64,000 bases of DNA. Source: Porphyra umbilicalis (taxonomy: Eukaryota; Rhodophyta; Bangiophyceae; Bangiales; Bangiaceae). A program made the position numbers and the translations under genes. Of the stretch, positions 1 through 10,081 are shown one piece after another (positions within the stretch are counted from its first letter, which is position 1; each line of letters begins with the position of its first letter). Below the pieces are notes generated by a model, which was not told where the DNA came from, ran no database searches, and saw only the letters and a list, made by a program, of their open reading frames with translations. The stretch spans positions 124,001 through 188,000 of the forward strand of contig KV918833.1 in the NCBI GenBank assembly GCA_002049455.2, read 5' to 3'.

Positions 1-60
1 GCGCAGCGGCGCGACGCAGTCATGGCATGGCGGCAGGCGGCAGCGCGCGACAAGGTGGTG

Positions 61-190
61 CGTCGCTGGACGAGGCAGCCCCAACAGAACGTGATTCTGT
101 TCGGGCGCCTGTTACCGAACAGACGCCCAACAGACGCGATTCTGTTCCATTGTTGTTCGGGTGCTCGGCTCTGGATCGGGAGTTGGTGGA
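61..190 (-). repeat. Dispersed CCGAACAG/CTGTTCGG repeat, copy 1
   Basis: The stretch is packed with short motifs of the type CCAACAGA, TTCTGTTCGG and CCGAACAGACG. Read on the minus strand it aligns with the copies at 2846-2992 and 54937-55062, sharing the end motif GGCTGCCTCGTCCAGCGACG with the copy at 2846-2992. The motifs are mutually complementary, so the unit can fold into several small hairpins. It could be a MITE-like or satellite-derived element; no coding capacity is seen. Confidence 0.7.
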
Positions 191-1645
191 AGAAACGGGC
201 GGATCAGCCAGGACTCACGAGGTCGACGGCAATAATCAGAGCTTGAGATGACAGCGGCTTAGTGCGATGCAATGAAGTGAAGTCTCCGAGAGTCCCTAGC
301 CAGAATTTCAATTACATGTGATCTGTTGATTTGTTCTGTGCTGACCGTTGCAGCTTGGCCAGAACCTTCCCGATGCGTCGAGAGGCCCGCCTCCACTTTA
401 TTGAGAGCTACCAACACTACGCTCAACATGACTACCAAAGCGCGGTGGACACAAATATGTCAACAGTACTACAGGAAGGAAACACCGTGCCCAGAAGAGT
501 CAGTGAAGCACACACTGTGCACAGCAGCAAGTCAGTACATCTATCGTCAACAACGTCACAAACAACAAGTAGGTCCCCCAGGGCAGGGACCAGGTAGCGA
601 AGCTTCCACTTTTCGTGAGAACACAGACACACAGTTTTCGAACACTTCAGCAATCACCAGTCCGCACTTTGTTTCCACCTACTGTAAACGGTACTCTGTC
701 CCAGTCGACGTCGAAGGAAATGAAGCAAAAAAGGATGCAGAGTGCCCCTCACTTCCGTAGCATCCAGCGGTTGGTGAGATTCTGCACCATTCAGGATGGT
801 ACCGACGTCTCCGTCCCTCAGGAAGATGTGCATTGTCCATATGTTGCCGCGCCGTGGCCTTCCTCCACGGACGCAATGGATTGCCACATTTTCTCGGCCT
901 GTCGTGCTCTGCTGTTTCGTGTCGGACATACGGAAAACTCTCACTGCCTGTGAGGCATAGCACTGGTCCCGGCCGAGGGGGGAGTGAGCTGGACAGTGTC
1001 CGCACCACGGCCGGAGCGCCACCCCCCACAAGCTGGAAATCTGCGCAGTGCAGTGGTTCTCAGCGGCATTTTTCCCATTTGTTTCCCGTCGCACGAACCA
1101 GCTGCTTCGCCCAGTCTACACAATGTGTAGAATGGGTAGAGCAGCTGATTCATGTGAAGTGTCATGTTGCTGTGGTGATGGAGAGCAATTGGCATGGTGA
1201 TGTATTGTTCAGCATAAGTGTTGTACATTGAGGGAGCGTGTCTTTTCGATGCTGTCATAGAATTCCGAGCTTCGTCACTGTAATGGCGGCTAGTCGTCCT
1301 TTCCCTTTGCTCTTCTGACCACCACGGCGTTGGGTCCCTTTTTTCTTACCCAGTTGTCGTTGCGTCCTTTTCTCTTCTCCAATTGTAGCGTCCCCATTCT
1401 CGGTCCCCATTTGATATCTTCATCTTTGTCGCATGGTTCTCAGTATCAAGCAATGGTCAGCAAATCAAATAAGCACAGCACCCGGCGTGCCGCCACACAC
1501 AGGGGGAAGTCGACAGCGGAGGCCGGCAGATGCAACAAGAGATGAGTGAACACCCGGCAGGGGCCGGGGGGGGGAACGGGGAAGGACGTGGAACGCATGG
1601 AGGAAAATATCGAACGTGAGTACAGCGCGACTTGCATGGCGTGCG

Positions 1646-1781
1646 GATGGGGGGAGGGAGGGGGGCAAAGAAAGGGGCAGATGCGGCGCGCGGGCGCAAA
1701 GAAAGGGGGAGGGGGGGGGCAAAAAAAGGGGCGGATGCGGAGTGCGGGCCCAAAGAAGGAGCGGATGCGGCGCGCGCGTCG
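1646..1781. repeat. Purine-rich low-complexity tandem tract
   Basis: About three imperfect copies of a unit built from GCAAAGAAAGGGG followed by CGGATGCGGCGCGCGGGC, with long G and A runs. It accounts for the arginine/glycine-rich and proline/histidine-rich ORFs on the two strands, which I regard as spurious. Confidence 0.6.
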
Positions 1782-2845
1782 AAGAGAGGGCATGGCGGTG
1801 CGGTGATGACGATGGAGTGGTGGTGTGAAAGGCCTGACGGAGGGGCGAGATGGCGAGCTGGCGAGACGACGGAAGAGAGCGGGGATGCAGTGCTGACACT
1901 GCCGCAAAGAGGCGCGCTGCTGACCATTTCTGGGCCTTTGTGTGGGGTACATACAGTGGGGGTTCCCCGAAGGCATCTGTACACGCTTTTGGAGGAATCT
2001 GTAATCGCTTGCATGTCTAATCCATCTGGACCAGAGCTATCGTGAGCCATCAAATGCTGAAACGTGGATATTCTTGATTGGGCGTCCAGATGGGATCATC
2101 CAATCAAATGGCCTAGAGGGTGACCATCAAACTGACTAGGGCCATCCATTCCATGCAACGTGGCTGGCTGAGCGTTGAGAACATGAATGGATCCCTACTA
2201 GAAGCTTTGCTAAAAAAAGCTCACGTCGCATGCGGGCACCCGGCCAGCAGAACGGCGGAGCCACGGTCGAGCGACATCAAGAGTTCGGTGCATGCGGAGG
2301 TGGAAAGAAGCGGGACCAGGAGGAACACACAGGTGGTTCGGGTGAGGAGACATACACGGGCGGGGAGTGTGACGTGGAACATACGCTAGGCGTTGAGAAG
2401 CGCTCCCGGACAGGATGCATCAACTGAGCCGGTGGGAAGGCAAGGTAATGGCGATGAGCCGCAAGGGGACGAGAGATAAAGGGGGCTAGGGGGATAGGGC
2501 GGCAGAGCGGCAGCGTGCTGCGAGATAGATTGCGGTAGCATCCAGCGGACGAAGACGACGTCGACGACGACGGTGCACGGCGCGTGGGTGGCTGCGGGAT
2601 CAAGGTGGAAGGCAGCTTCCCACTCTGAGATCAATCAGGGAGATTGCAAACTGTCGCTCATCCAACAACCATGTGAAGTGTCTACTATACTTGTTGTCAT
2701 TTTTCACAAAGCGATCATGAATTAGTTGACAGTTGCATTTTTAACTTGTATGGAGACACGACCGGTCTCCAGGCCCTTCATTAAGCCCTGCTTTGGAGCC
2801 GTTACAATCAGTAGGGCCTGGCAGATGTATGGGCCCCCCACGAGA

Positions 2846-2992
2846 GAGGTCAACAGCGGCGCCGAACAGAATGACGTTCTGTTCGGGGTCTGTTGCCCGA
2901 ACAGAGGGGCCAACAGATCGGCATCTGTTTGCCTGTTGCCAAACAGGCAGTTCTGTTCGGCGGTCTGTTGGGCTGCCTCGTCCAGCGACGGT
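2846..2992 (+). repeat. Dispersed CCGAACAG/CTGTTCGG repeat, copy 2
   Basis: Same family as the repeat at 61-190 but inverted relative to it. It carries CCGAACAGAATGACGTTCTG and then several alternating CAACAG and CTGTT motifs, ending in GGGCTGCCTCGTCCAGCGACG. The copy at 54937-55062 begins with nearly the same GCGCCGAACAGAATG, so the family has definable ends. Confidence 0.7.
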
Positions 2993-4439
2993 GGGGCACA
3001 CACCCACAGTGGGGGGCGCGCCGCGACGCAGGCGGCACCGCACCGCCGCCGCCTGCGGCCGCACGCGGCGCGGCCGCGCCGGCGGGCGAAAAACGCAGGG
3101 GCGCACGCCCAGTTAAGGGCGGACATTAGGATGCGGACACGTTGCATCATTACAGCGTACACGTGAAACTCGTACCGTCTCCACGGTACCAAGAGGCGTG
3201 CACATAAGAAGCGCAAAAAAGCAGGTAAAATGCAGATACTTCTGTTACTGATCGTGACGTACAATGATAGAGAAGCTCGTGGTGAACAATGCTACGTGGT
3301 TTGAACCCACTTTTGACGTCCTCGTTTTCTTGTATCTGCTGCTCTTCTCACGCTACCTCTGGTGAAAATACTCTCCCACATTGACGCATTGATGTCACCT
3401 CGTTCCCCATCCGTATCATAGAACCCAAGCTACTACCCCCCCCGTCCTTCGATCATAGGCTCATCTAAACAAGAAGACCATCCAGAGTCATCATAGTGCT
3501 CAACATGGCCCGGTCTGTAACGAGCGTGATGGCGATCCGGCTTGCTCCAGATCGACGCGATTTGCATGGTTCAGCAGGTAGACTTTCAGTTTGTCGCATA
3601 TCGGAAAAAACACGTGTGCTGTGAATGCCCCGAGACGCCCTGATGCGCCTGCTGCCAGCTGCGGTTGGGACACGTCTTCAGAAAGCTGGTTCCAACCGCT
3701 GGACAAGTGAAAAGTGTCTGACACCTACCGATCTGGCCAATAAATGGCCGGCAATCCTAATGTCCGCCTCAGGGGTGTCTTAAATGGGCGTGGGCGGCGC
3801 CGCTGCCCCTACGTTTCACGCCGCCGCGGCGGCGGGTGGTCGGCGGGGAAGCGGCTCGACCCGTCACACGTCGCCGAGTGTGTGTGCATCGCGGCAGGGT
3901 ACCGATGAGCTTGATACAGTCAATATCCGGTTAAATGCGCTATCCCTTTATATAAGGCTCGCGGTGGGCCACTTGCGTCTGTCTGTATGTGCAGCCCACC
4001 AATGGGACGCTCGCGATCGGGTCGCGCACAGGGGCTACAATGGCAAACAAATGGATTGCGCGACGGCCCGGATTTTCAGCGCATTCCGACAACAAACGTT
4101 CTAAGGACCGGCCTGCACGCCCGGGTCAAGTACATCCCAGTGGGATGGCCGCGATCGGGTTTCGCACAGGGGCCACATTAGCAAACAAATGGATTGCGCG
4201 AGCGCCCAGAGTTTCAGCGCATTCCGACCACAAACATTCTAAGGACCTGCGTGCACGCCCGGATCAACTCCATCCAGAACCGCGAGCGGCGCAGCGCGAG
4301 GCCGTCGAAATGAATGCCTTACAGTAAACAATCTTGGCGAACACGGCGGAATGTCGGGATGGCCCAGAGTTCCGGCGAGCAGCGTAGCGCGAGGGCGTCG
4401 AAATGAACGCGTGACTTACAGTGATGAAAATGGCTTCGA

Positions 4440-4980
4440 ACAGAGGCGGCCGGGTGAAGCGGTGGAGGGGGTCCGGGGGGGATGGCCGCCTCCCCCCCGG
4501 CCGCCAGATGGCGGGGTGGGGTGGCCTCCGGGAGACGCGGTGTGAAGGTTCCGGGGGGGAGGGCCGCCTTCCCCCCGGCCGCCGGGTGGCGGGGTGGGGG
4601 GGTCCGTGGGGGTGTCTGGGGGGGGGTTCGGGGCGGCGCGCCGCCTCCTTCCCGGCCGTCGGTTGGCGGGGTGGGAGGGTCCTTGGGGAAGGGCCGACTC
4701 CTCCCAGGCCGCTGCGCGGCGCGGTGGGGGGGGTCCGGGGGGAATGGTCGCCTGCCCCAGGGCCGCCGGGTGGCGGGGTGGCGGGGTGGGGGGGGTCCGG
4801 CGGGGAGGGCCGCCTCCCATTCGGCCGCCGGGTGGCGGGGTGGCGGGGTGGGGCGGTTCCGGGGGGCAGGACCGCCTCCCTTCAAGCCGCCGGGTGGCGG
4901 GGTGGCGTCGTGGGGGGGGTCCGGGGGGGAGGGCCGCGTACCCTCCGGCCGCCGAATGGCGAGGTTGGGGGGGTCCGGAA
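4440..4980. repeat. G-rich minisatellite block (53-54 bp unit), diverged example
   Basis: Repeats of a unit of the form GGCCGCCGGGTGGCGGGGTG followed by a run of G, GTCCG, another G run, AGGGCCGCCTC and a C run. Runs of four or more G recur four or more times per unit, so the plus strand is a strong G-quadruplex candidate. This block is the least regular in array A. Comparable blocks recur throughout both arrays, including 7385-7935, 11225-11835, 14215-14715, 30230-30550 and 33185-33580. Confidence 0.85.
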
Positions 4981-5015
4981 AACGGCAAGGAAGAAAATGC
5001 GCCTCGATTCAGAGA

Positions 5016-5060
5016 GGGCTCTCAGAGCCCGCGCGTGTCCTACCCAGTCTATTTATATAA
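5016..5060 (+). promoter_or_regulatory. Palindrome plus TATA cassette in satellite
   Basis: GGGCTCTCAGAGCCC (5016-5030) is a perfect 7-bp inverted repeat around one central base, and TATATAA lies at 5054-5060, 23 bp downstream. A further ~20 bp downstream GGTGGGC and GCCCACC form a 7-bp stem. The layout resembles a dyad activator site followed by a core promoter. The same cassette is repeated across both arrays; promoter activity is my inference. Confidence 0.45.
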
Positions 5061-6059
5061 GGCTCGCGGTGGGCCACTTGCGTCTGTCTGTATGTGCAGC
5101 CCACCAATGGGACGCTCGCGATCGGGTCGCGCACAGGGGCTACAATGGCATTCAAATGGATTGCGCGACGGCCCAGATTTTCAGCGCATTCCGACCACAA
5201 ACATTCTAAGGACCTGCGTGCACGCCCGGATCAACTCCATTCAGAACCGCGAGCGGCGCAGCGCGAGGCCATCGAGTTGATCCCCTGACTTACAGTTTCC
5301 CGATTTGGAATAAACAGAGGTTTTTGGGGACGGCCCAGATTTTGGGCGAGCGGCGCAGCGCGAGGCCGTCGAAGTAAACGCGTGACTTTCCGTCCACCAA
5401 GCTGGTGCAATCAGAGGATGTTCGGGAACGCCCAAAGTTTCGGCGAGCGGCGCAGCGCGAGGGCGTCTTCAAACCGGCTGCTGGGTGGCGGGGTGGGGGG
5501 GCCGGCGGGTGGCGGGGTGGGGGGGTCCGGGGGGGAGGGCCGCCTCCCCCCCTGCCGCCGGGTGAAGGGGTGGGGGAGGTCCGGGGGGGAGGGCCGCCTC
5601 CCCCCGGCCGCCGGGTGGCGAGGTGGGGGGGGTCCGGGGGGGAGGGCCGCCTCGCCCCCGGCCACCGGGTGGCGGGGTGTGGGGGGTCCGGGGGGGAGGG
5701 CCGCCTCCCCCCCGGCCGCCGGGTGGCGGGTGGCGGCGGTCCGGGGGCATGGGCCGCCCCTCCCCCTGGAATATAAGGCCGCGCCACCATCATCTATCCT
5801 CAGAACGGAGAACGAAGTTTTCTCTCTGTGGAAAAGTGGCCGATTCGTTTGGCCTTGAGGGCTTTTTTCTCTTTCTTCGGGGCTCTGTATCTCCGGAACG
5901 GCTGCCCTACGGACAAATCTGAGCAGCGCGCACGGGGGATGGGGGGAGGCATGGGCAAATGTTCGCAAGCTATTGAATGAGCTGGGTCGCGTAGTCGTCT
6001 AGCGATTTCATGAAAACGCGTCTGTGGGGCATGTGAGAGCATGCACCTCGATTTACAGT

Positions 6060-6104
6060 GGGCTCTCAGAGCCCGCGCGTGTCCTACCCAGTCTATTTAT
6101 ATAA
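6060..6104 (+). promoter_or_regulatory. Palindrome plus TATA cassette in satellite
   Basis: Second copy with the palindrome at 6060-6074 and TATATAA at 6098-6104, keeping the same spacing as the cassette at 5016-5060. Conservation of spacing in units whose other parts have drifted is the main reason to suspect function rather than chance. Confidence 0.45.
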
Positions 6105-6290
6105 GGCTCGCGGTGGGCCACTTGCGTCTGTCTGTATGTGCAGCCCACCAATGGGACGCTCGCGATCGGGTCGCGCACAGGGGCTACAATGGCAAACAAA
6201 TGGATTGCGCGACGGCCCAGATTTTCAGCGCATTCCGACGACAAACATTCTAAGGACCTGCGTGCACGCCCGGATCAACTCCATCCAGAA

Positions 6291-9200
6291 CCGCGAGCGG
6301 CGCAGCGCGAGGCCGTCGAATTGATCCCCTGACTTACGGTTTCCCGATTTGGAATGAACAGAGGTTTTTGGGGACGGCCAAGATTTTTGGCGAGCGGCGC
6401 AGCGCGAGGCCGTCGAAGTAAACGCGTGACTTTCCGTCCGCCAAGTTGGTGCAATCAGAGGATTTTCGGAAACGCCCAGAGATTCGCTGAGCGGCGCAGC
6501 GCGAGGGCGTCTTCACACCTGCTGCTGGGTGGCGGGGTGGGGGGGCCGCCGGGTGGCGGGGTGGGGGGGTCCGTGGGGGAGGACCGCCTCCCCCCCGGCC
6601 GCCGGGTGGCGAGGTGGGGGGGGTCCGAAGAGGAGGGCCGCCTCCCCCCCGGCCGCCGGGTGGCGAGGTGGGGGGGGTCCGGGGGGGAGGGCCGCCTCGC
6701 CCTCGGCCGCCGCGTGGCGGGGTGGGGGGGGTCCGGGGGCATGGGCCGCCCCTCCCGCTGGCATATAATTCCGCGCCACAATCATCTATTCTCAGAACGG
6801 AGAACGAAGTATTCTCTCTCTGGAAAAGTAGCCGTCCCTCTTATAAGGCCGCGGTGGGCCACATGTGTGTCCGTTGTTCGCGTTTCGGAACCAGCCATTC
6901 GCAACGCCGCGCGCGGCCTCGGAACTACATTCGCGAGATGACCCAGATTTTAAGCGCATTCCGACGACAAACATTCTAAGGACAGGCCTGCACGCCCGGA
7001 TCAAATACATCCCAGTGGGATGGCCGCGATCGGGTTTCGCACAGGGGCCACATTAGCAAACAAATGGATTGCGCGACGGCCCAGATTTTCAGCGCATTCC
7101 GACCACAAACATTCTAAGGACCTGCGTGCACGTCCGGATCAGTTCCATCCAGAACCGCGAGCGGCGCAGCGCGAGGCCGTCGAATTGATCCCTTGACTTA
7201 CAGTTTCCCGAATTGGAATAAAAAGAGGGTTTTGGGGACGGCCAAGATTTTTGGCGAGCGGCGCAGCGCGAGGTCGTCGAAGTAAACGCGTGACTTTCTG
7301 TTCGCCAAGTTGGTGCAATCAGAGGATTTTCGGAAACGCCCAGAGTTTCGGCGAGCGGCGCAGCGCGATTGCGTCTTCACACCGGCTGCTGGGTGGCGGG
7401 GTGGGGGGGCCGCCGGGTGGCGGGGTGGGGAGGTCCGGGGGGGAGGGCCGTCTCCCCCCCGGCCGCCGGGTGGCGAGGTGGGGGGGGTCCGGGGGGGAGG
7501 GCCGCCTCCCCCCTGGCCGCCGGGTGGCGAGGTGGGGGGGTCCGGGGGGGAGGGCCGTCCCGCCCCGGCCGCCGGGTGGCGAGGTGGGGGGGTCCGGGGG
7601 GGAGGGCCGCCCCGCCCCCGGCCGCCGGGTGGCGGGGTGGGGGGGGTCCGGGGGGGAGGGCCGCCCCGCCCCCGGCCGCCGGGTGGCGGGGTGGGGGGGT
7701 CCGGGGGGGAGGGCCGCCTCGCCCCCGGCCGCCGCGTGGCGGGGTGTGGGGGGTCCGGGGGGGAGGGCCGCCTCGCCCCCGGCCGCCGGGTGGCGGGGTG
7801 GGGGGGTCCGAGGGGGAGGGCCGCCTCGCCCCCGGCCGCCGGGTGGCGGGATGGGGGGGGTCCGGGGGGGAGGCCCGCCTCCCCCCGGCCGCCGGGTGGC
7901 GGGTGCGGGGGGTCCGGCGGCATGGGCCGCCCCACCCCCTGGAATATAAGGCCGCGCCACAATCATCTATTCTCAGAACGGAGAACGAATTATTCTCTCT
8001 CTGGAAAAGTAGCCGATTTTATTGGCCTGGAGGCACTTTTTCTCTTTCTTCGGCGCTCTGTATCTCCGGAACGGCTGCCCTACGGACAAATCTGAGCAGC
8101 GCAAAGGGGGGATGGGGGAGGCATGGGCAAATGTTTGCAAGCTATTGAATGAGCTGGGTCCCGTAGTCGTCTGGCGAATTCATGAAAACGCGTCTGTTGG
8201 GCATGTGAGAGCATGCGCCTCGATTTACTGTGGGCTCTCAGAGCCCGCGCGGGTCCTACCTAGTCCCTCTATATAAAGCCCGCGGTGGGCCACATGTGTG
8301 TCCGTTATTCGCGTTTCGGAACCAGCCAATCGCAACGCCGCGCGCGGCCTCGGAACTACATTCGCGAGATGACCCAGATTTTAAGGGCATTGCACGGCCA
8401 AATATTCTAAGGACCGGGATCCAGCGCCCGGATCAATTCCTGACGGCAAGCAGCGCAGCGCGAGGGCGTCGGAATGAACCCAGCGCTACGGCGAGCAGCG
8501 CAGCGCGAGGGCGTCGGTCCGAACACCAGCGCTCCCGCGAGCGGCGCAGCGCGAGCGCGCCTTCCCACCGGCTGCTGGGTGGCGGGGTGGGGGAGCCGCC
8601 AGGTGGCGGGGTGGGGGGGTCCGGGGGGGAGGGCCGCCTCCCCCCGGCCGCCGGGTTGCGGGGTGGGGGGCGGGGGGGGCGGGGCAGCACGAGGGCGTCG
8701 GTCCGAACGCCAGCGCAAGCGGCGCAGCGCGAGGGCGTCGGTCCAAACGCCAGCGCTACCGCGAGCGGCGCAGCGCGAGGGCGTCGAGCCACGCGCCAGC
8801 GCCACCTCGAGCGGCGCAGCGCGAGCTGCCCTCCTCACCTTCCCACCGGCTGCTGGGTGGTGGGGTGGGGGGCCGCCGGGTGGCGGGGTGGGGGGGTCCG
8901 GGGGGGAGGGCCGCCTCCCCCCCGGCCGCCGGGTGGCGGGGTGGGGGGGTCCGGGGGGCAGGGCCGCCTCCCCCCCGGCCGCCGGGTGGCGGGGTGGGGG
9001 GTCCGGGGGGGAGGGCCGCCTCCCCCCCGGCCGCCGGGTGGCGGGGTGGGGGGGGTCCGGGGGGGAGGGCCTCCTCCCCCCCGTCGTCTATGTACGCGCC
9101 ACCATCATCCATCCTCAGAACAGAGAACAAATTATTCTCTCTCTGGAAAAGGAGCCGATTCTGACAGCGGGTGGCGGGGATGGGAGGGGGGGGGGCGGAG

Positions 9201-10081
9201 TGGAAGCAGAGAAGACTGCCGACACTGTTGTTGGCGTGGCCTCTCAGAGCCATCAGAAGTCCGCGCCACAATCATCTGTCCTCAGAACAGAGAACAAAGT
9301 ATTCTCTCTTTGGAAAAGTAGCCGATTCTGACAGGCTGGAGGCACTTTTTCTCTCTCTTCGTCGCTCTGTATCTCCGAAACGGCTGCCCTACGGACAAAT
9401 CTGAGCAGCGCAAACGGGGGAAGGGGGGCGCCATAGGCGAATGTCTGCAAGCTATCGATTGAGCCGGGTCCCGTAGTCGTCCGGCTATTTTAAAATAACA
9501 GGTCTGTGAGGCATGTGAGAGAGGCCTCCTCAATTGCTTCTGAAGAAAGTTCTTTTTGGTTGCAGTATTTCCTCGGAACAGAGAACACATTATTCTCTCT
9601 CTGGAAAAGTAGCCGATTCTGACAGCCTGGAGCCTCTTTTTCTCTTTCTTCGACGCTCTGTATCTCCGGAACGGCTGCCCTACGGACAAATCTGAGCAGC
9701 GCAAAGGGGGGATAGGGGGGGGCATGGGCAAATGTCTGCAAGCTATCGATTGAGCTGGGTCCCGCAGGCGTCGGGCCATTTTAAAAAATTGCGTCTGTGG
9801 GGCATGTGAGAGCATGCGCCTCGATTTACAGTGGGCTCTCAGAGCCCGCGCGGGTCCTACCTAGATGACCCAGATTTTAAGGGCATTCCGACAAAAAACA
9901 TTCTAAGGACAGGCCTGCACGCCCGGATCAAATACATCCCAGTGGGATGGCCGCGATCGGGTTTCGCGCAGGGGCTACATTGACAAACAAATGGATTGTG
10001 CGATGGCCCAGATTTTCAGCGCATTCCGACCACAAACATTCTAAGGACCTGCGTGCACGCCCGGATCAACTCCATCAAGAA
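6291..10081. repeat. Higher-order satellite unit 1 (about 3.8 kb)
   Basis: Measured from one CCGCGAGCGGCGCAGCGCGAGG anchor to the next. It contains four G-rich minisatellite blocks (about 6520-6760, 7385-7935, 8565-8690, 8850-9080), a palindrome plus TATA box at 8232-8276, and a TATA-like box without that palindrome near 6838. It is co-linear with unit 2, slightly diverged at its left end (first ~250 bp) and nearly identical at its right end. Confidence 0.8.
8232..8276 (+). promoter_or_regulatory. Palindrome plus TATA cassette in satellite (unit 1)
   Basis: Palindrome at 8232-8246, TATATAA at 8270-8276, reading CTCTATATAAAGCC instead of TTTATATAAGGC. The sequence downstream differs from the 5016 copy (CACATGTGTGTCCG instead of CACTTGCGTCTG), so two downstream variants share one upstream cassette. 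Copies also sit near 12130-12175 and 15011-15057. Confidence 0.45.

Larger units (their letters stand above)
1..3780. other. Non-coding stretch, no supported gene
   Basis: I see no ORF here with recognisable domains. The longer open frames (for example on the minus strand around 1446-2053) are proline/serine/arginine-rich and come from purine-rich low-complexity DNA. Two copies of a short dispersed repeat and one low-complexity tract are listed separately. A small exon of an unrecognised gene cannot be excluded. Confidence 0.5.

Noticed and set aside
3280-3320. GGGTTCAAACC on the minus strand as a possible tRNA T-arm
   Set aside because: The T-stem reaches only four pairs and no acceptor, anticodon or D-arm can be paired upstream.
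7198-7962. Long Gly/Arg/Pro-rich open frames on both strands across satellite blocks (here and e.g. 8230-9321, 11045-11860, 12129-13223)
   Set aside because: They arise because the G-rich minisatellite has no stop codons in most frames. All phases and both strands are open at once, and indels in the G runs shift frames between near-identical units.
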